Shown piece after piece: positions 12,187-23,545 of a stretch of DNA of 64,000 nt. Position numbers and translations under genes: made by a program. The notes beneath the pieces were generated by a model that saw only the letters and a list, made by a program, of their open reading frames with translations, made no database searches and was not told the origin of the DNA. Origin of the DNA: Annona cherimola. Its lineage: Eukaryota > Streptophyta > Magnoliopsida > Magnoliales > Annonaceae. The stretch spans positions 2,798,545-2,862,544 of the forward strand of contig CM059971.1 of assembly GCA_030490835.1 (NCBI GenBank), given 5' to 3'. How positions within the stretch are numbered: the first letter of the stretch is position 1; the number at the start of each line of letters is the position of its first letter.

Positions 12187-13630
12187 AGTTAATTTTATGT
12201 TTTCATGAAATGGGATCCATGCGAATATTTTATTTGAATGAAACTTGATTCCTAATTAACAAAAATATAACATGCTTCATATAATCAGCAAGTGGGCCTC
12301 AAATAAAAAATTTCTATGAATTCAATTTTATAAAATCGATTTCAATTCAACCAAAAAATAAAACCAATTTCATAGAATTAAAATCCCCAAAGTATAAGCC
12401 CACATGAGAATACAAAGCGTAGCACAACCTAATCTAGGTCAATTATACATGAACAGCCATTCTCAAAAAAAAAAAAAAAAATTATACATGAATAACTATA
12501 CAAATTAAGCCTGATCCGAGGAATTTTCAACTTGTGAATCATAACATTGCAACCTAGTCGAAGATGAGGCCACGTCTCTCCGGGATTTATACAAATTCAT
12601 ACAATATATATGGTATGAATTTATATAAAATATAAATGGTATAAAATATGATAGATGAGATAGATTTAAAAGAAAATATTAAAAAATAAAAAACACAACG
12701 CTTTATTTTAGAAATTTTATATACACAAACACTGTTTACGTTTTTTTACATTAGTAACTTCTTGAAAAGATTAGCAAATATTTTCACTGAATCACTTCCC
12801 TTTTTGAAAGGATTTTTTGTACGTACATACATGATTTTCAATGCAATGTTTTACATAAAATTGGATGTGTCATTTTCGTTGAGGTTTATGGATATCAATC
12901 AAATTTTTATGATGCCCTTGTTAATATATGTTACATAAAGTTTATATATTTATAATCATTATTTTTCATTGTAATTATAATAAAATAATTGCAAATAATG
13001 AATATATCTAAAAATAATAATACTTATAAACAAATATTTGACAATGAGAATAATAACATTAATAACCAATTTATTTTGAACTTGGGATTTTTGTAATTTC
13101 ATAAAAATTAAACTATTATGGATGAAAATTCAAGGGACATGCTTGTAGTTTCCCTTAAAAGTCACAATTTTTTTTATTTGTAAAACAAAGGAATACATTT
13201 GCAATTTTGTACTTTTATCCAAAGTCTATAGGTAGGAATGCAAAAATTCATTTTTAACTATAATTTATTAATAGTAGAAATTTTGAAAATTCACATTTCC
13301 AAGACAAAAGTGATAAGTTCGTTAAGGCTTATACACCAGAGCAGCGTCCACTCAGAACTAGTTGACATTTAAACAAATATTTAATTAGTTCAAGTGAGAC
13401 CTATTTACACAAGTTTAAGGAATCCATTCCATCTAATGAATTAAAAAATTGTATTGACTAAAAATATGCTAATGGGATTTAAAAATAGATATATGTCAAG
13501 AAAAATTAGGTATATCGGTATAAACTTATTAAAATCCTTATTTTATATATGGCGCACAAAAAAATTTTGATTAAAATGATTCTAGATGGTATTATTAACC
13601 AAATGTTATGGCGGAAGGTATTTAATACAC
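12187..13630. other. AT-rich intergenic sequence
   Basis: Nothing supportable as a gene or complete mobile element is seen here. The stretch is AT-rich, with a poly-A run near 12466-12480 and short open frames below significance. Confidence 0.4.
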
Positions 13631-15511
13631 CGGTTGCATTTAGCTACGGGGGCACCCGGATAATTTAACCCATTTAGTATTTTTAAAATTTTTTTATAAA
13701 ACTATTAATCTAAGTCTATTAAACATGTGCATCAAGTTTTACCATTTCTGAATATTTTAAGATTTTTGAATTTTTTAAAATTAGTAGCATTTTTTGTAAT
13801 TTAAAAATACTAAAATGTCATTGATTTTAAAAAATTCAAAAAATATAAAAATATAAAAAAGGTAAAACTTAATATTTTCAATACGTTTATATCAATGTTG
13901 TCAGAACCGAACCGGTGATTGAACCGGTAAAATAACCGGTCTGGTTCAAACTGGTTAAACAAACCGGTTTGAACCGGTGACGTCAGCATAACATATTTAT
14001 GATGTCATAAATGTGTAATTATTTTAAATTAATTATATATTTTTCAATATGTATTTATAACTTTAATTATCACAATAAAACATGCAAAAAAGTGAACTTT
14101 AAAAATTCGTTAACTAAGCAGTAAGCACAAATATAACGTATGAAATTTAAAAAATTAACTACATCAAATGACCTGAAATGTATAATAAACTTTAAATCTT
14201 AACCCTTGGCACTTGAATTACTCTTGTTTATCTCAACTTGTTTATGAATTACACTTTTCCAAATGTATCTAACAAAATAAGAAATAAAATAATTTAATAA
14301 GTATTGAAGAATTAAATCATTCATAATAATATAAAAATTAAGAGCAACTCGTGTGCTCAATAAATATGAAAATTTAAAAGTCTATAAACTCCTCACTATC
14401 ATCAAACATAAAATTTTAAATATCTACACAGCATAAATCCATCATTCTTATTAAACGTAACTCCTTAATTTTAGGGGCGTACTGGATTGGCGTCTATGCA
14501 CAGGCTTCTGGTGGATCTCGCTTGGATCTTGCTTTTTTGGTTTGTTGCTGCATCCTAGATGGAGGGCACTGGAATGGCCAACAGCGAGCAAAGGAGACGG
14601 CAGCGAAATGGGGAGGAGGGAAGAAGAAGGTCGACGGAATGGAGGCAAGAGGAGACTGCACAATCTCGTCACTCTCGTTGTCGATCGGACGAGAGGAAGA
14701 CGGTAGTGAGCAAGGGCAGCAGGGATTTTAGGGGTCGACGATTTGACCGGCAGCCTTCCAATCCATTTCCTAAATCTCTAACCAGCAACAAAGCAACTCT
14801 TGAAAATCATCAACGAAACTGTCCTCTTCTCCCTAATCAATGGCAGCATTTGACGGCTAATTTTTTCAGCAAACCGAGCATCATCCAAGCAGCCGAGCCT
14901 TTGCAAATCATCCATCCCAGCAAAATTCCCTAATCGACAGCACCCGCTCACATGCATTAAGCAACGAATGGCCATCCAGAATACCTCTGCATCTCTGATT
15001 CAAGCACCGGGCTCAGCAAATAGGCAGCCTCCATCCTCTATAATTCACAACTCATCTTTAGAACCAGCTGCCTTCGTTAATTCCGGCGACCATCCCAAAT
15101 TACCGCCCTTATCGCCTCTTTCAAAATCCCGCTAATCAGTAGCAACAAGGCAAAATGCCCATATCCAAAGCTCCACTCACCGGCTAGGGCAGGCAGGAAG
15201 CAATTTGGGTGGGAAGACAGATCGTGCGCTGTTTACTGTCGAACCGGCTTAACCCGGTTTGATCATCTATCACGGTTGGACCGCGGTTCATACGGTTCGA
15301 ATGGTTCATTTGGATAGAACCGAACCGAGTGTAATCGAACCGGACTCAGGGCCGGTTCCCGGTCGAACCGGTTCGACCGGCCGGTCCGGTCCGGTTTTGA
15401 TAACACTGGTTTAGATTGACGATTTTATAAAAAATTTCAAAAAAAATAATAATAAAATAAGTTTTTGTACTTGGGTGCACCAGAGCTAAGTGCACCAGGT
15501 GTACAGGAACA
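13631..15511. mobile_element. Foldback element with shared palindromic core, split by a hAT-like insertion
   Basis: The left portion (13631-13892) reads from GGTTGCATTTAGCT through the core palindrome (AATTAGTAGCATTTTT, then its complement). The right portion (15417-15511) resumes with the expected GACGATTTTATAAAAAATT and ends AGCTAAGTGCACC. In uninterrupted relatives such as 30495-30858, these two pieces are continuous (CACTTAGATTAACAGTTTTA). The split is caused by the insertion at 13893-15408. Confidence 0.7.
13893..15408. mobile_element. hAT-like non-autonomous transposon with GC-rich interior
   Basis: The ends are inverted: CAATGTTGTCAGAACCG on the left, and TTTTGATAACACTG on the right, whose complement is CAGTGTTATCAAAACCGG. 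They are flanked by 8-bp target duplications GTTTATAT (13885-13892) and GTTTAGAT (15409-15416), one mismatch apart. The subterminal zones are packed with AACCGG/CCGGTT motifs. The 1516-bp body has an AT-rich left half, then a distinctly GC-rich block (about 14470-15240) open in two plus frames (14522-14731 and 14559-14933) and in one minus frame (14451-14672). None of these resembles a transposase. The end type and 8-bp duplication point to hAT. The interior looks like captured host sequence, but I do not recognise the donor. Confidence 0.75.
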
Positions 15512-16154
15512 ATTTCCTGTTATGGCTACTTGTGAATTGGGCCATTTAGGGGCTGCCCAAAAATTAAACATTTTTTGGAATTTTATTTTTAAAAATCAAT
15601 AAAATAGGTATGAACACGTGCGTCAGTGTATTTACAAAAGTTTTAAAATATCAAATTTTTAGGAAAGGAAAGACCGAGGTAAGGCTTACACAACTAAAAG
15701 AAATCAAAAAGCAAAAAAAGTTAAAATCCCCATGCACTGAATGAATAATAACAAATAAAATGAGAAGAATAAATTATGCAAAATGGTGCAAATGATTTCT
15801 ACTGGAGCTACTTGTTCGACATTTTCTGATAAAGGTTTTACTTGTCATGTTTTCTGTTTACAATTTTTAGATTTTCATCTTTAATTTTTAAAATAAATAC
15901 TCCATAACAACAGCCTTGATTATGATCATCAACAACCATTAAGATTTTCTATAGAAGTCAAAACTCAAAAGTTGACAGGCAAAAATTAGCCGAGGCGTAG
16001 TGTGTGCGTATGTGTCTTTGCGTGTGAATATAACGGTATATATTACGGCCAACCGAGTTCGGTTGGTCAGGCATGGTTGCACAATTTTCGGGGCGCGCTT
16101 AGTCAGGTGATTGAAACGCACAAGACGCCGTTTCGGTGTCCGTACCTGTGGGAG
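15512..16154. other. Intergenic sequence
   Basis: This stretch holds no supported gene. The portion at 15990-16160 is richer in G+C and open in one frame on each strand, without protein family features. It ends against a family B MITE. Confidence 0.35.
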
Positions 16155-16420
16155 CAAAAGGGTGTGTCCGGCAATTTACAAAAAATGTGTAAGTTAAAAT
16201 TTTTCAATTTAAAATTTTATCACTCTCCACAACTATCATATTTTTTTATTATTTTTTCATATTTTCTTATACAACCACCTTACTTTTCAGTCATTTCTAC
16301 ATAATTATTCACGCAACTAACCTATATATTTTAACTTTATCCTCTTTACTACTCATCATTATCCATATCATATCATATCATTTGAAAACTTTTACCTTAG
16401 ATTGTTCTGGCTAGTATTTA
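16155..16420 (+). repeat. MITE, family B, copy 3
   Basis: The left end GGGTGTGTCCGGCAATTTAC is a divergent form of the family terminus. The interior (CATTTCTACATAATTATTCA, CTCATCATTATCCATATCAT) matches the other copies. The right terminus is lost after about 16400. Confidence 0.55.
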
Positions 16421-16479
16421 TACAATATAACAATTGATGTTATAACAAAATATATTTACAACTCTTCCCACTATGAAGA

Positions 16480-16665
16480 AAATTTTTCTGCAAACACCAC
16501 TACACTAGGAAGAAATATGTAAATACTCCACTTCGAGGTGAAATTATGAAAACCCATACTAAGGGTAATTGTAAAATATCCCTCTATTAAGGAGGGGACT
16601 TGAACTCAAGTGAGTTGCCTGCTAGCCACCTAAGTTACCACGCTGGCAAATATCCAGTGGCTAGT
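16480..16665 (-). repeat. tRNA-like SINE remnant
   Basis: On the minus strand the segment contains a box-A-like TAACTTAGGTGG(C)TAGC and a box-B-like GAGTTCAAGTCCC at pol III spacing, followed by a unique tail (TAGTATGGGTTTTCATAAT). A related but more damaged tail occurs at 25200-25370. Many plant SINEs derive from tRNA in this way; no coding content is expected. Confidence 0.4.
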
Positions 16666-17396
16666 CTCTTTTAGACTTAGGTAGGAGCTTGGTCTTTCTT
16701 CAACTTAGGTGAGAGTTTATTGTTGTCTCCCCAGAAAATGAGGTAAGAGTCTCACTTGTGAATAAGCTTGAGTATAATATCAAGATATCATACCGTACAA
16801 TCAAGAAACGGTTCCATATAACTCTCTTAAAATTTAAGATTTTAATATTTAATGAAAAATTTAATTCATTCATTATATTTAATATCATTGTTTAGCTATG
16901 AGACCAAGTTTTATCTAAATTCAATATGTAATGGGCGAACCTTGCTCAAAAATAAGTACATTCATGTGTAAAATACGAAAAATGCTTATATACATTTATA
17001 TATGTATTGGAATATAGTAATACTTTATAGAATTATTTATTCATGTAGCAACGATATTTTAGATGGTTTAGATGTTGAAAATACTATTTAAAATTAATAT
17101 TTATCATTAAATCATTTTACTACTTTAATGTTATATGTTTGTAGAGGGGGCCCATTTACAATTATATTTAATAAATAAAAGTTTTCGTAATGTATAAGTA
17201 ATGTTAAATATAATAGATGAAGTGAATTTATCATTAATCATCTGGATGTTGAAAGTGAAGGAAGTTACTTAAAAAGGGAGTTTTACAGAAGTATCTTGAT
17301 ACAAAAAAAATACTAATAAACAATATATATTATGGCATGATCTTTGATCATATCCCGAGTATGAGTCAACACAATTTGACATAACTAACTACGGAT

Positions 17397-17755
17397 GTTG
17401 GTCGTATGCTCCCGAGAGCATACAACGCTCAATGCTTCCGCGTGCACACACCTATTTTTAAAAAAAAAAAAATTTTACAAGATTGTTAATCTATTTTTAT
17501 TTAATATGTGTATAAATTTTTACTATTTTTGAAGTATTTTAGATATTTATTTTTTATTTTTGAAAGTCAGTGGCATTACTATTTTCAAAAATCAAAAATA
17601 AATATTTAAAATACCTCCAAAATGGTAAAAAAATTTATATATATATATATATTAAATATATTTAGAGTAACAGCCTTATAAAAAAATTTTAAAAAAATAG
17701 GTACATGCACGTGAAAGCGTTAAGGGTTATACACTCGCGGAGCATATGACCAGAA
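17397..17755. mobile_element. Foldback element, shared core, GCTCCC-type ends (copy 1)
   Basis: The left end TATGCTCCCGAGAGCATAC is itself palindromic. The core TTTTTGAAAGTCAGTGGCAT is followed by its inverted counterpart, and the right end carries CGCGGAGCATATGACC. A TA microsatellite (about 17636-17652) has grown inside the right arm. It is non-coding. Confidence 0.65.
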
Positions 17756-18212
17756 TCCATTAGCTACTAGAATATGTTTTGCAAACAAAGTTCATGGCTC
17801 GCAGAACTTTCACGAAATCATATAAAGATCCATCAGTCTGTCGCGATAAAATCAAATCAGAAGCAAAACCTTGTCTTTTCTCGTAGCCAGCCAGCCAGCG
17901 CACGCAACGTATGCAATTGGCACAGTAGTCTGACAAAAATAAATTATAAACAAACATACATGCGATGGATAGAACTGATGAAGATTTGCAGTAATTTACT
18001 TTTTTATATATGAAAAATGTCCTATTTCATTTGCTAAATAAAATAAAATAAAGCACTTGATCACATGACATATAAAAAGCATTCAGCTTCTATAAAACCT
18101 CCTCGATCGGGTGGAATCCCATCCATTTTGGCCCACCGGTGATGGAAAATCCACATTATTTGTGGTATTTTGCCTCATCTCTTTAGTCCATGAAACCCCA
18201 TTATTTATCGGA

Positions 18213-18592
18213 CTTTGGTTGTATGCTCCCAGGAGCATGCAGTCCTGCATGCTCCCGGGTGCATACACCTATTTTTTTTTTTTTTTTTTTGAAAATTTTT
18301 TCATAAACTTGTTAGCCCAAGTGTATTTAATATTCGGGTAAATTTTTACCATTTTTAGAGTATTTTAGATATTTATTTTTTATTTTTGAAAATTAGTAGC
18401 ATTTTAGGTAATTTTAAATTACGAAAACGCCACTAATTTTCAAAAATTAAAAATAAATATCTAAAAACTCAAAAAATGGTAAAAATTGATACATACGTTA
18501 AATACACTTGGGCTAACAAGTTTATGAAAAAAATAAAAAAAAAATAAAAAAAAATAGGTGTATGCGCAAGAGCATACAACCAAAGTCCTTAT
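18213..18592. mobile_element. Foldback element, shared core, GCTCCC-type ends (copy 2)
   Basis: This is the best preserved copy. Long arms read AAACTTGTTAGCCCAAGTGT on the left and ACACTTGGGCTAACAAGTTT on the right, meeting at a core of AAATTAGTAGCAT and CGCCACTAATTTTCA. Each outer end can fold by itself: TATGCTCCCAGGAGCATGC faces GCATGCTCCCGGGTGCATAC. The overlapping open frames on both strands are translations of this palindrome. Confidence 0.75.
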
Positions 18593-19044
18593 TTATCTAG
18601 CATGGCTCCTCATGTCACTGGGTTTACTAACCTTGAACCTGTAGATTTTGAGCACGCATGTCCGGATGTGGAAACAATTGCTTTAGAGTTATTGGGATGC
18701 TAAATATCAACTTTAAGCTTATATTTTTAATGTCTAAATTGTCCACAATGTCATTTATATGTATATATAGATGATTTTATAAAATATTATTATATTCTAA
18801 TGGATAGTCAATGAATCTAAGTAATTTTAATAATTTACATGTAAATATATTTTGAAGTAAATATGGCCATGCACATCCGCTATGTGAAAAGAATTTTATC
18901 TTTTTTATAGAAATAAAATAACTTAATTTTCTAGCTAATACAATATAAATACAACTGATGAAAAGTATTTTTCATCCATCATTAAGGTAAGCCAAATGGA
19001 TTGACTTTCATGAAAAAACTTCAGCGGTACCCATATTTAAAGGA

Positions 19045-19425
19045 GGCCTGATTATATACAATTAGTCGTATATGTGTTTAACGTACAATATTTATTTTTT
19101 AATTATAATTATTTTTAATTTTTCTTTACAAAAATATTTTTCTAAGTGTATTTAATTCATATATATCAATTTTTTCCCTTTTATAATATTTTTTATATTT
19201 ATTTTTTCAAAAAATAAGTTTTCAAGGGGTGAAAAATGACTCATAAGCTACTAAAATTGAAGATTTTTAAAAATAAATATATAAAAGTATTATAAAATAA
19301 TAAACTGAGTATATCGATTACATTACTTAGGAAAGTATACTTATGAAGAAAAAATCAATAAATAAAAAATAAATATTATAAGGTAAGCGTATGTACAGCT
19401 AATTGTATATTATTTGGCCTCTATA
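19045..19425. mobile_element. Foldback element, TATACAATTAGTCGTAT-type ends
   Basis: The left end GATTATATACAATTAGTCGT is answered on the right by ACAGCTAATTGTATATTATT. The arms contain CTAAGTGTATTTAATTC and a degenerate complement. The interior differs from the GCTCCC-ended copies, but the arm order is the same. A half copy lies at 6391-6610. Confidence 0.55.
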
Positions 19426-19654
19426 TAAAATCTCTTCCTGATGGGCGTGGGCATAGGAAGAAGGATATGGTATGTGACGATGAAATAAAAATAAAAATAT
19501 GTAGATAATTAGGTTATTAGATTAGATGCGTGCATGGGTTAATTGCCTCTCATTGCATTTGCATAGGATGGGCCTTATCCTTTATATGGATGGGGGGTTG
19601 GTAGATAATATCCATCAATCACCGAAAAAAAAAAAAAAAAAAAAAAATTTGGAA

Positions 19655-19806
19655 GGGACGCAATTTTTACGATGATAAGATGTGCTACGTACAAGGCCTG
19701 AGGATCAACCACTGCCCGGTGCTTGTGGAGCTGGAGAGGTCGTCGATCGTGAAAGGGACACCGGTGACAATTTCACCTGCGCCCCCCATCAATCATAGAG
19801 AATGAG
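19655..19806. other. Unassigned GC-rich segment, open on both strands
   Basis: Immediately after a poly-A tract, the plus strand is open for about 50 codons to a TGA at about 19800, with a codon-like pattern encoding ...YVQGLRINHCPVLVELERS... The minus strand is also open over most of the block (...GAGEIVTGVPFTIDDLSS...). G+C content is clearly above the surroundings. No start codon or splice sites are convincing and I do not recognise either peptide. It could be a relic exon or a captured gene fragment. Confidence 0.3.
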
Positions 19807-20152
19807 TCCAAAGAAGAGTTGTTTTTGGCGCCTCGTGCAACATGACAATGCACTCCATGGTCCCATGCCCCCACCCAATCTCTATACACTATCTTATGGG
19901 TGCTGCAGAGATCTGGGTAAACATTAATGGGGAAAAAAACTTCTTCCATTTTCTGGCTTAAAATTTTTTAGACTTTTTTTTTACATGAAAAATTTTTTTA
20001 GACTTGAGTTAATCTTGATATTAATTAACCCAATTGTATTTATATGTAACTCCAAATTTTATTTTTGTATTGAAAGTTATATGGGAGATACCTTAATAGT
20101 CCAAACATTAATGAAGATTAGGCAACAGACACAACTTTAGGAGGGGACGTCA

Positions 20153-20495
20153 TTTGTTGCACTCGGTGTATTTAATTCATTTTTTATATATTTTTAAAAA
20201 AAATTTCATAACAGTATTAATGTAAGTACATTTAACATTTGTGTCAAATTTTACCATTTTTAGAGATTTTTAGATTTTAAAATTTTTAAAAATCAGTGAT
20301 ATTTTAATAATTTTCAATTACTAAAAATGTCACTGCTTTTTAAAAGTCTAAAAAATTCAAAAATAGTAAAAATTGATACACGTGTTAAATATACTTAAAC
20401 TAACAGTTACGTAAAAAAATCAAAAATTTTAAAAAATGAGTATTTGCACCTAGGTATACCGAAGCTATGTGCAACCAAGTGTATGCAATCGGGTT
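20153..20495. mobile_element. Foldback element, shared core, GCACCC/TTGCACT-type ends
   Basis: The left end GTTGCACTCGGTGTATTTAA and the right end CAACCAAGTGTATGCAATCG are inverted repeats. The core (AAAATCAGTGATATTTTAAT and AAAATGTCACTGCTTTTTA) is the family palindrome. It is non-coding. Confidence 0.65.
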
Positions 20496-20604
20496 CCCTT
20501 TAGAAGAGAGGTAATTTCATAATCTCACACACTTTGTACCCTAAACTCACCAATGCTAATCACTTGATAACTCAAGTGGTAGCCTATTGTCGTTTATTTT
20601 AGTG

Positions 20605-20850
20605 CCGCTTTGTAAAGTAAGGTTGTGCACGACCAAAAACTAAAACTTTTCGGTATAAAATTTTTTATTCTTCGTAATTATTTTTTTACATCTTACTATA
20701 CAACTATCCTAATTTTTAACATTTTATATATAATTACTTTACTCATCATTATTACATATGTCACATCATACTATTTTACATCAGTTTAAAAACATTTACA
20801 CCCAAAATTTTTTATTCAAAAGTTTTATCACATACCAAACACATCCTAAG
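20605..20850 (+). repeat. MITE, family B, copy 4
   Basis: The interior TTATATATAATTACTTTACT and the right terminus ACCAAACACATCCTAAG match the family. The left terminus is degenerate. Confidence 0.5.
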
Positions 20851-21292
20851 TTAATACTTCAAATTGGATCCATTCTTAATCAGAAAAGCAAATGATTTTC
20901 GAACTTTGAATTCCGTACAAATGATTTTTTAACAATTTTATGTTACGAATATTTTATTTTCTTTTTTTGGTGAAGAATATTTTATTTGCTTGAATACAAC
21001 ATTATAAGTATCACATATTTACTGCATATATAGTGATTATGAGCTAGAATTCCAAGGAATCGGTTGCTTTTTTATAAATCGATTAGATATTTAATTTGTA
21101 TTTAGACTTTAGAGTTCTAAAAATTACATATACTAGAATTTTTATTGAATTTATTCAACTTATAGAGCATATTAAATTAAGATTACCCACGAAGATTCTT
21201 TTTTTATTTATATTAGCAATGAAGTTTATGTCAACTCGTACTTAATTAAATAAAAAATTTAAATATTATAAAGGAAATAGATAAAAAGGCCT

Positions 21293-21645
21293 GATCATTT
21301 CAGATCGGTCTCAAATGATGCAATTCCAGACCAGTCTAAAACACATCTTTTTGTTTTTTAAAATTTTTTTTACAAAATAGTTAATCTAATTATGTTTAAT
21401 CTATAAACTAATTTTTAACAAATTTGAAGATGCATATATATTTATTTTGGATTTTTAAAAATAGGAGTATTTTTATCATTTTAAATTGTTGAAGCATGAT
21501 TAAAATACCCCTATTCTTAAAAATCCAAAATAAATATATATACATCCTCAAAATTGATAAAATTTAGTTTATAGATTAAAAATAATAGGATAACTATTTT
21601 GCAAAAAAATTTTAAAAATTAAAATATGTGTTTTATGTTAACACA
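21293..21645. mobile_element. Foldback element, GATCGGTCTC-type ends (left arm of large inverted repeat)
   Basis: The outer ends read AGATCGGTCTCAAATGATGC and the arm continues CCAGACCAGTCTAAAACACA. The core is TTTAAAAATAGGAGTATTTT with its complement ATACCCCTATTCTTAAA. The arm wording (AGTTAATCTAATTATGTTTA) parallels the other foldback elements. Confidence 0.6.
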
Positions 21646-22021
21646 TATTTTTTAACAAATGAATTCCGTACAAATGATTTTTTAACAATTTTATGTTACG
21701 AATATTTTATTTTCTTTTTTTGGTGAAGAATATTTTATTTGCTTGAATACAACATTATAAGTAGCACATATTTACTGCATATATAGTGATTATGAGCTAG
21801 AATTCCAGGGAATCGGTTGCTTTTTTATAAATCGATTAGATATTTAATTTGTATTTAGAGTTCTAAAAATTACATATACGAGAATTTTTATCTAATTTAT
21901 TCATAGAATAAAGTTAATTAATAAGCTTATTAATATAAATGAATTATATCAGGAAATTCTTTTTGAAGAGATTATACTATGAAAATTAATTGAACAAAGT
22001 GTTCAAATAATTTTTATTTAG

Positions 22022-22545
22022 TAAACCTTCAAAAACGTGTTAGCTTTTGTGGCTTGATGCCGTGACGTGCCTCTTCAACAAAAAGCTACTTTTAAGTCTA
22101 ACGTTTATATCTTTATATCAAACAAATTAGAAGTTGAAATCCACTGTTTATATGTTTTAGAAATTCTAAAGTTTTCTGCTTTGTTTTACTATTTAGTACA
22201 TTTTAGTTTCTTTGCTATTCTTAGCAAAATGTGATAATTTGAAATTTTTACTATTTCTTACTATTTTCCTTATTTAGAACATCTTTTAGGATTAGAGTCT
22301 ACCTACATTTCCTATATAAACAATAATATATAAAATTTACTTCCAAAATCATCTTCGAGTTTTCTTGCTTGAAACTCGTTTATCAATTCTAAAAGTGAAG
22401 TTGATCGCTAGCTTTTGTTTCATGCTTGCCGTGTCACATCATTATCACGTTTTAAACAATATTACATGTTAAAATGTACATTCTAAACCTTCAAAAACGT
22501 GTCAGCTTTGTGGCTCCAGGCCGTGACGTGTAGCAATTGAAGAGG
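22022..22545. repeat. Pair of 60-bp direct repeats 465 bp apart
   Basis: The sequence ACCTTCAAAAACGTGTTAGC with a following GCCGTGACGTG recurs as ACCTTCAAAAACGTGTCAGC with GCCGTGACGTG at 22486-22545. The interval has no gene. The arrangement resembles a decayed short terminal-repeat element, but no primer-binding site is evident. Confidence 0.4.
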
Positions 22546-22572
22546 TTTTATCTATTCGGAATGATCATTTTA

Positions 22573-23169
22573 AACTAGGTGTCATAATGTTCATATTCAA
22601 CCTGTTAACTAGCTTGTTCATGAATGAATTCGGGCCAAGAGTTTTGAATAAATGGGTTATGATTGGCTAATTCGTTCATAAATAGATTCGGGTTGAGAGT
22701 TTTGAATAAACGGTTTATGATTCGCTAACCTGTTCAACCATTTAATTAAATAAACAGATTATGATTGAAATTTTATAACCTGTCAACCCGTTTAACCTAT
22801 TAAAGTTATATATAAATATAAACCTCTTAATTATTTTTCCTGCTAAGTCTTCATCTTATCACCAAATTTTCATTTTTTGTTGTTATCTTAATTCTATTTT
22901 TACATTACTGCCCTATTGTCATTTTCCTTCCATCAAAAACACCTTCTCGTCTCCTTACGAGATCATTGTTTACCGAATTTAGACCTTCAAGTCATCTGTT
23001 ATACAACTTGGGAATAACTTGTTTACCCATTTATTAAATTGGTTGTAAATGAAGTTAGAGTTAAAGTTTTTTAAATAAGTTAATAAATAGATTAGGTTTG
23101 AAATATTTTAAATGTGTTAGGATTAAGGTTAGGCTTCATCTCGTCTAACTTGATCCGTTAACACCCCTA
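22573..23169 (+). mobile_element. Non-autonomous hAT-like MITE, family G, copy 2
   Basis: It matches the element at 8765-9373 along its whole length (ACCTCTTAATTATTTTTCCT, TAAGTCTTCATCTTATCACC, GTCATCTGTTATACAACTTG). The ends are GGTGTCATAATG and TTAACACCCCTA. It lies in the spacer of the large inverted repeat. Copies at two distant places with the same captured centre show that the centre moved with the ends. Confidence 0.6.
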
Positions 23170-23174
23170 TTTCA

Positions 23175-23545
23175 AACTGGTCTGACCAGTCAAAAACACA
23201 TATTTTAATTTTTTAAAACTTTTTGCAAAATAGTTATCCTGTTATTTTTAATCTATAAACTAATTTTTATCAATTTTGGAGATGTATATATATTTATTTT
23301 GGATTTTTAAGAATAGGGGTATTTTAATCATGCTTCAACAATTTAAAATGATAAAAATACTCCTATGTTTAAAAATCCAAAATAAATATATATGCATCTT
23401 CAAATTTGTTAAAAATTAGTATATAGATTAAACATAATTAGATTAACTATTTTATAAAAAAAAATTAAAAACAAAAAGATGTGTTTTAGACTGGTCTGAA
23501 ATTGCTTCATTTGAGACCGATCTGAAATTATCAGGCTTTTTATCT
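23175..23545. mobile_element. Foldback element, GATCGGTCTC-type ends (right arm of large inverted repeat)
   Basis: This is the mirror of the element at 21293-21645. It begins CTGACCAGTCAAAAACACAT and ends GAGACCGATCTGAAATTATC, with the core GAATAGGGGTATTTTAATCA. Differences from its partner are scattered substitutions and small indels. Confidence 0.6.

Noticed and set aside
14522..14933. Basic, Arg-rich open frames in the hAT-like element as a possible gene
   Set aside because: Two overlapping plus frames and one minus frame cover the same GC-rich block and none has a recognisable domain. Treated as captured sequence instead.
18083..18341. Opposed small open frames with YAPGSMQ-like peptides
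   Set aside because: They translate the palindromic ends of the foldback element at 18213-18592.
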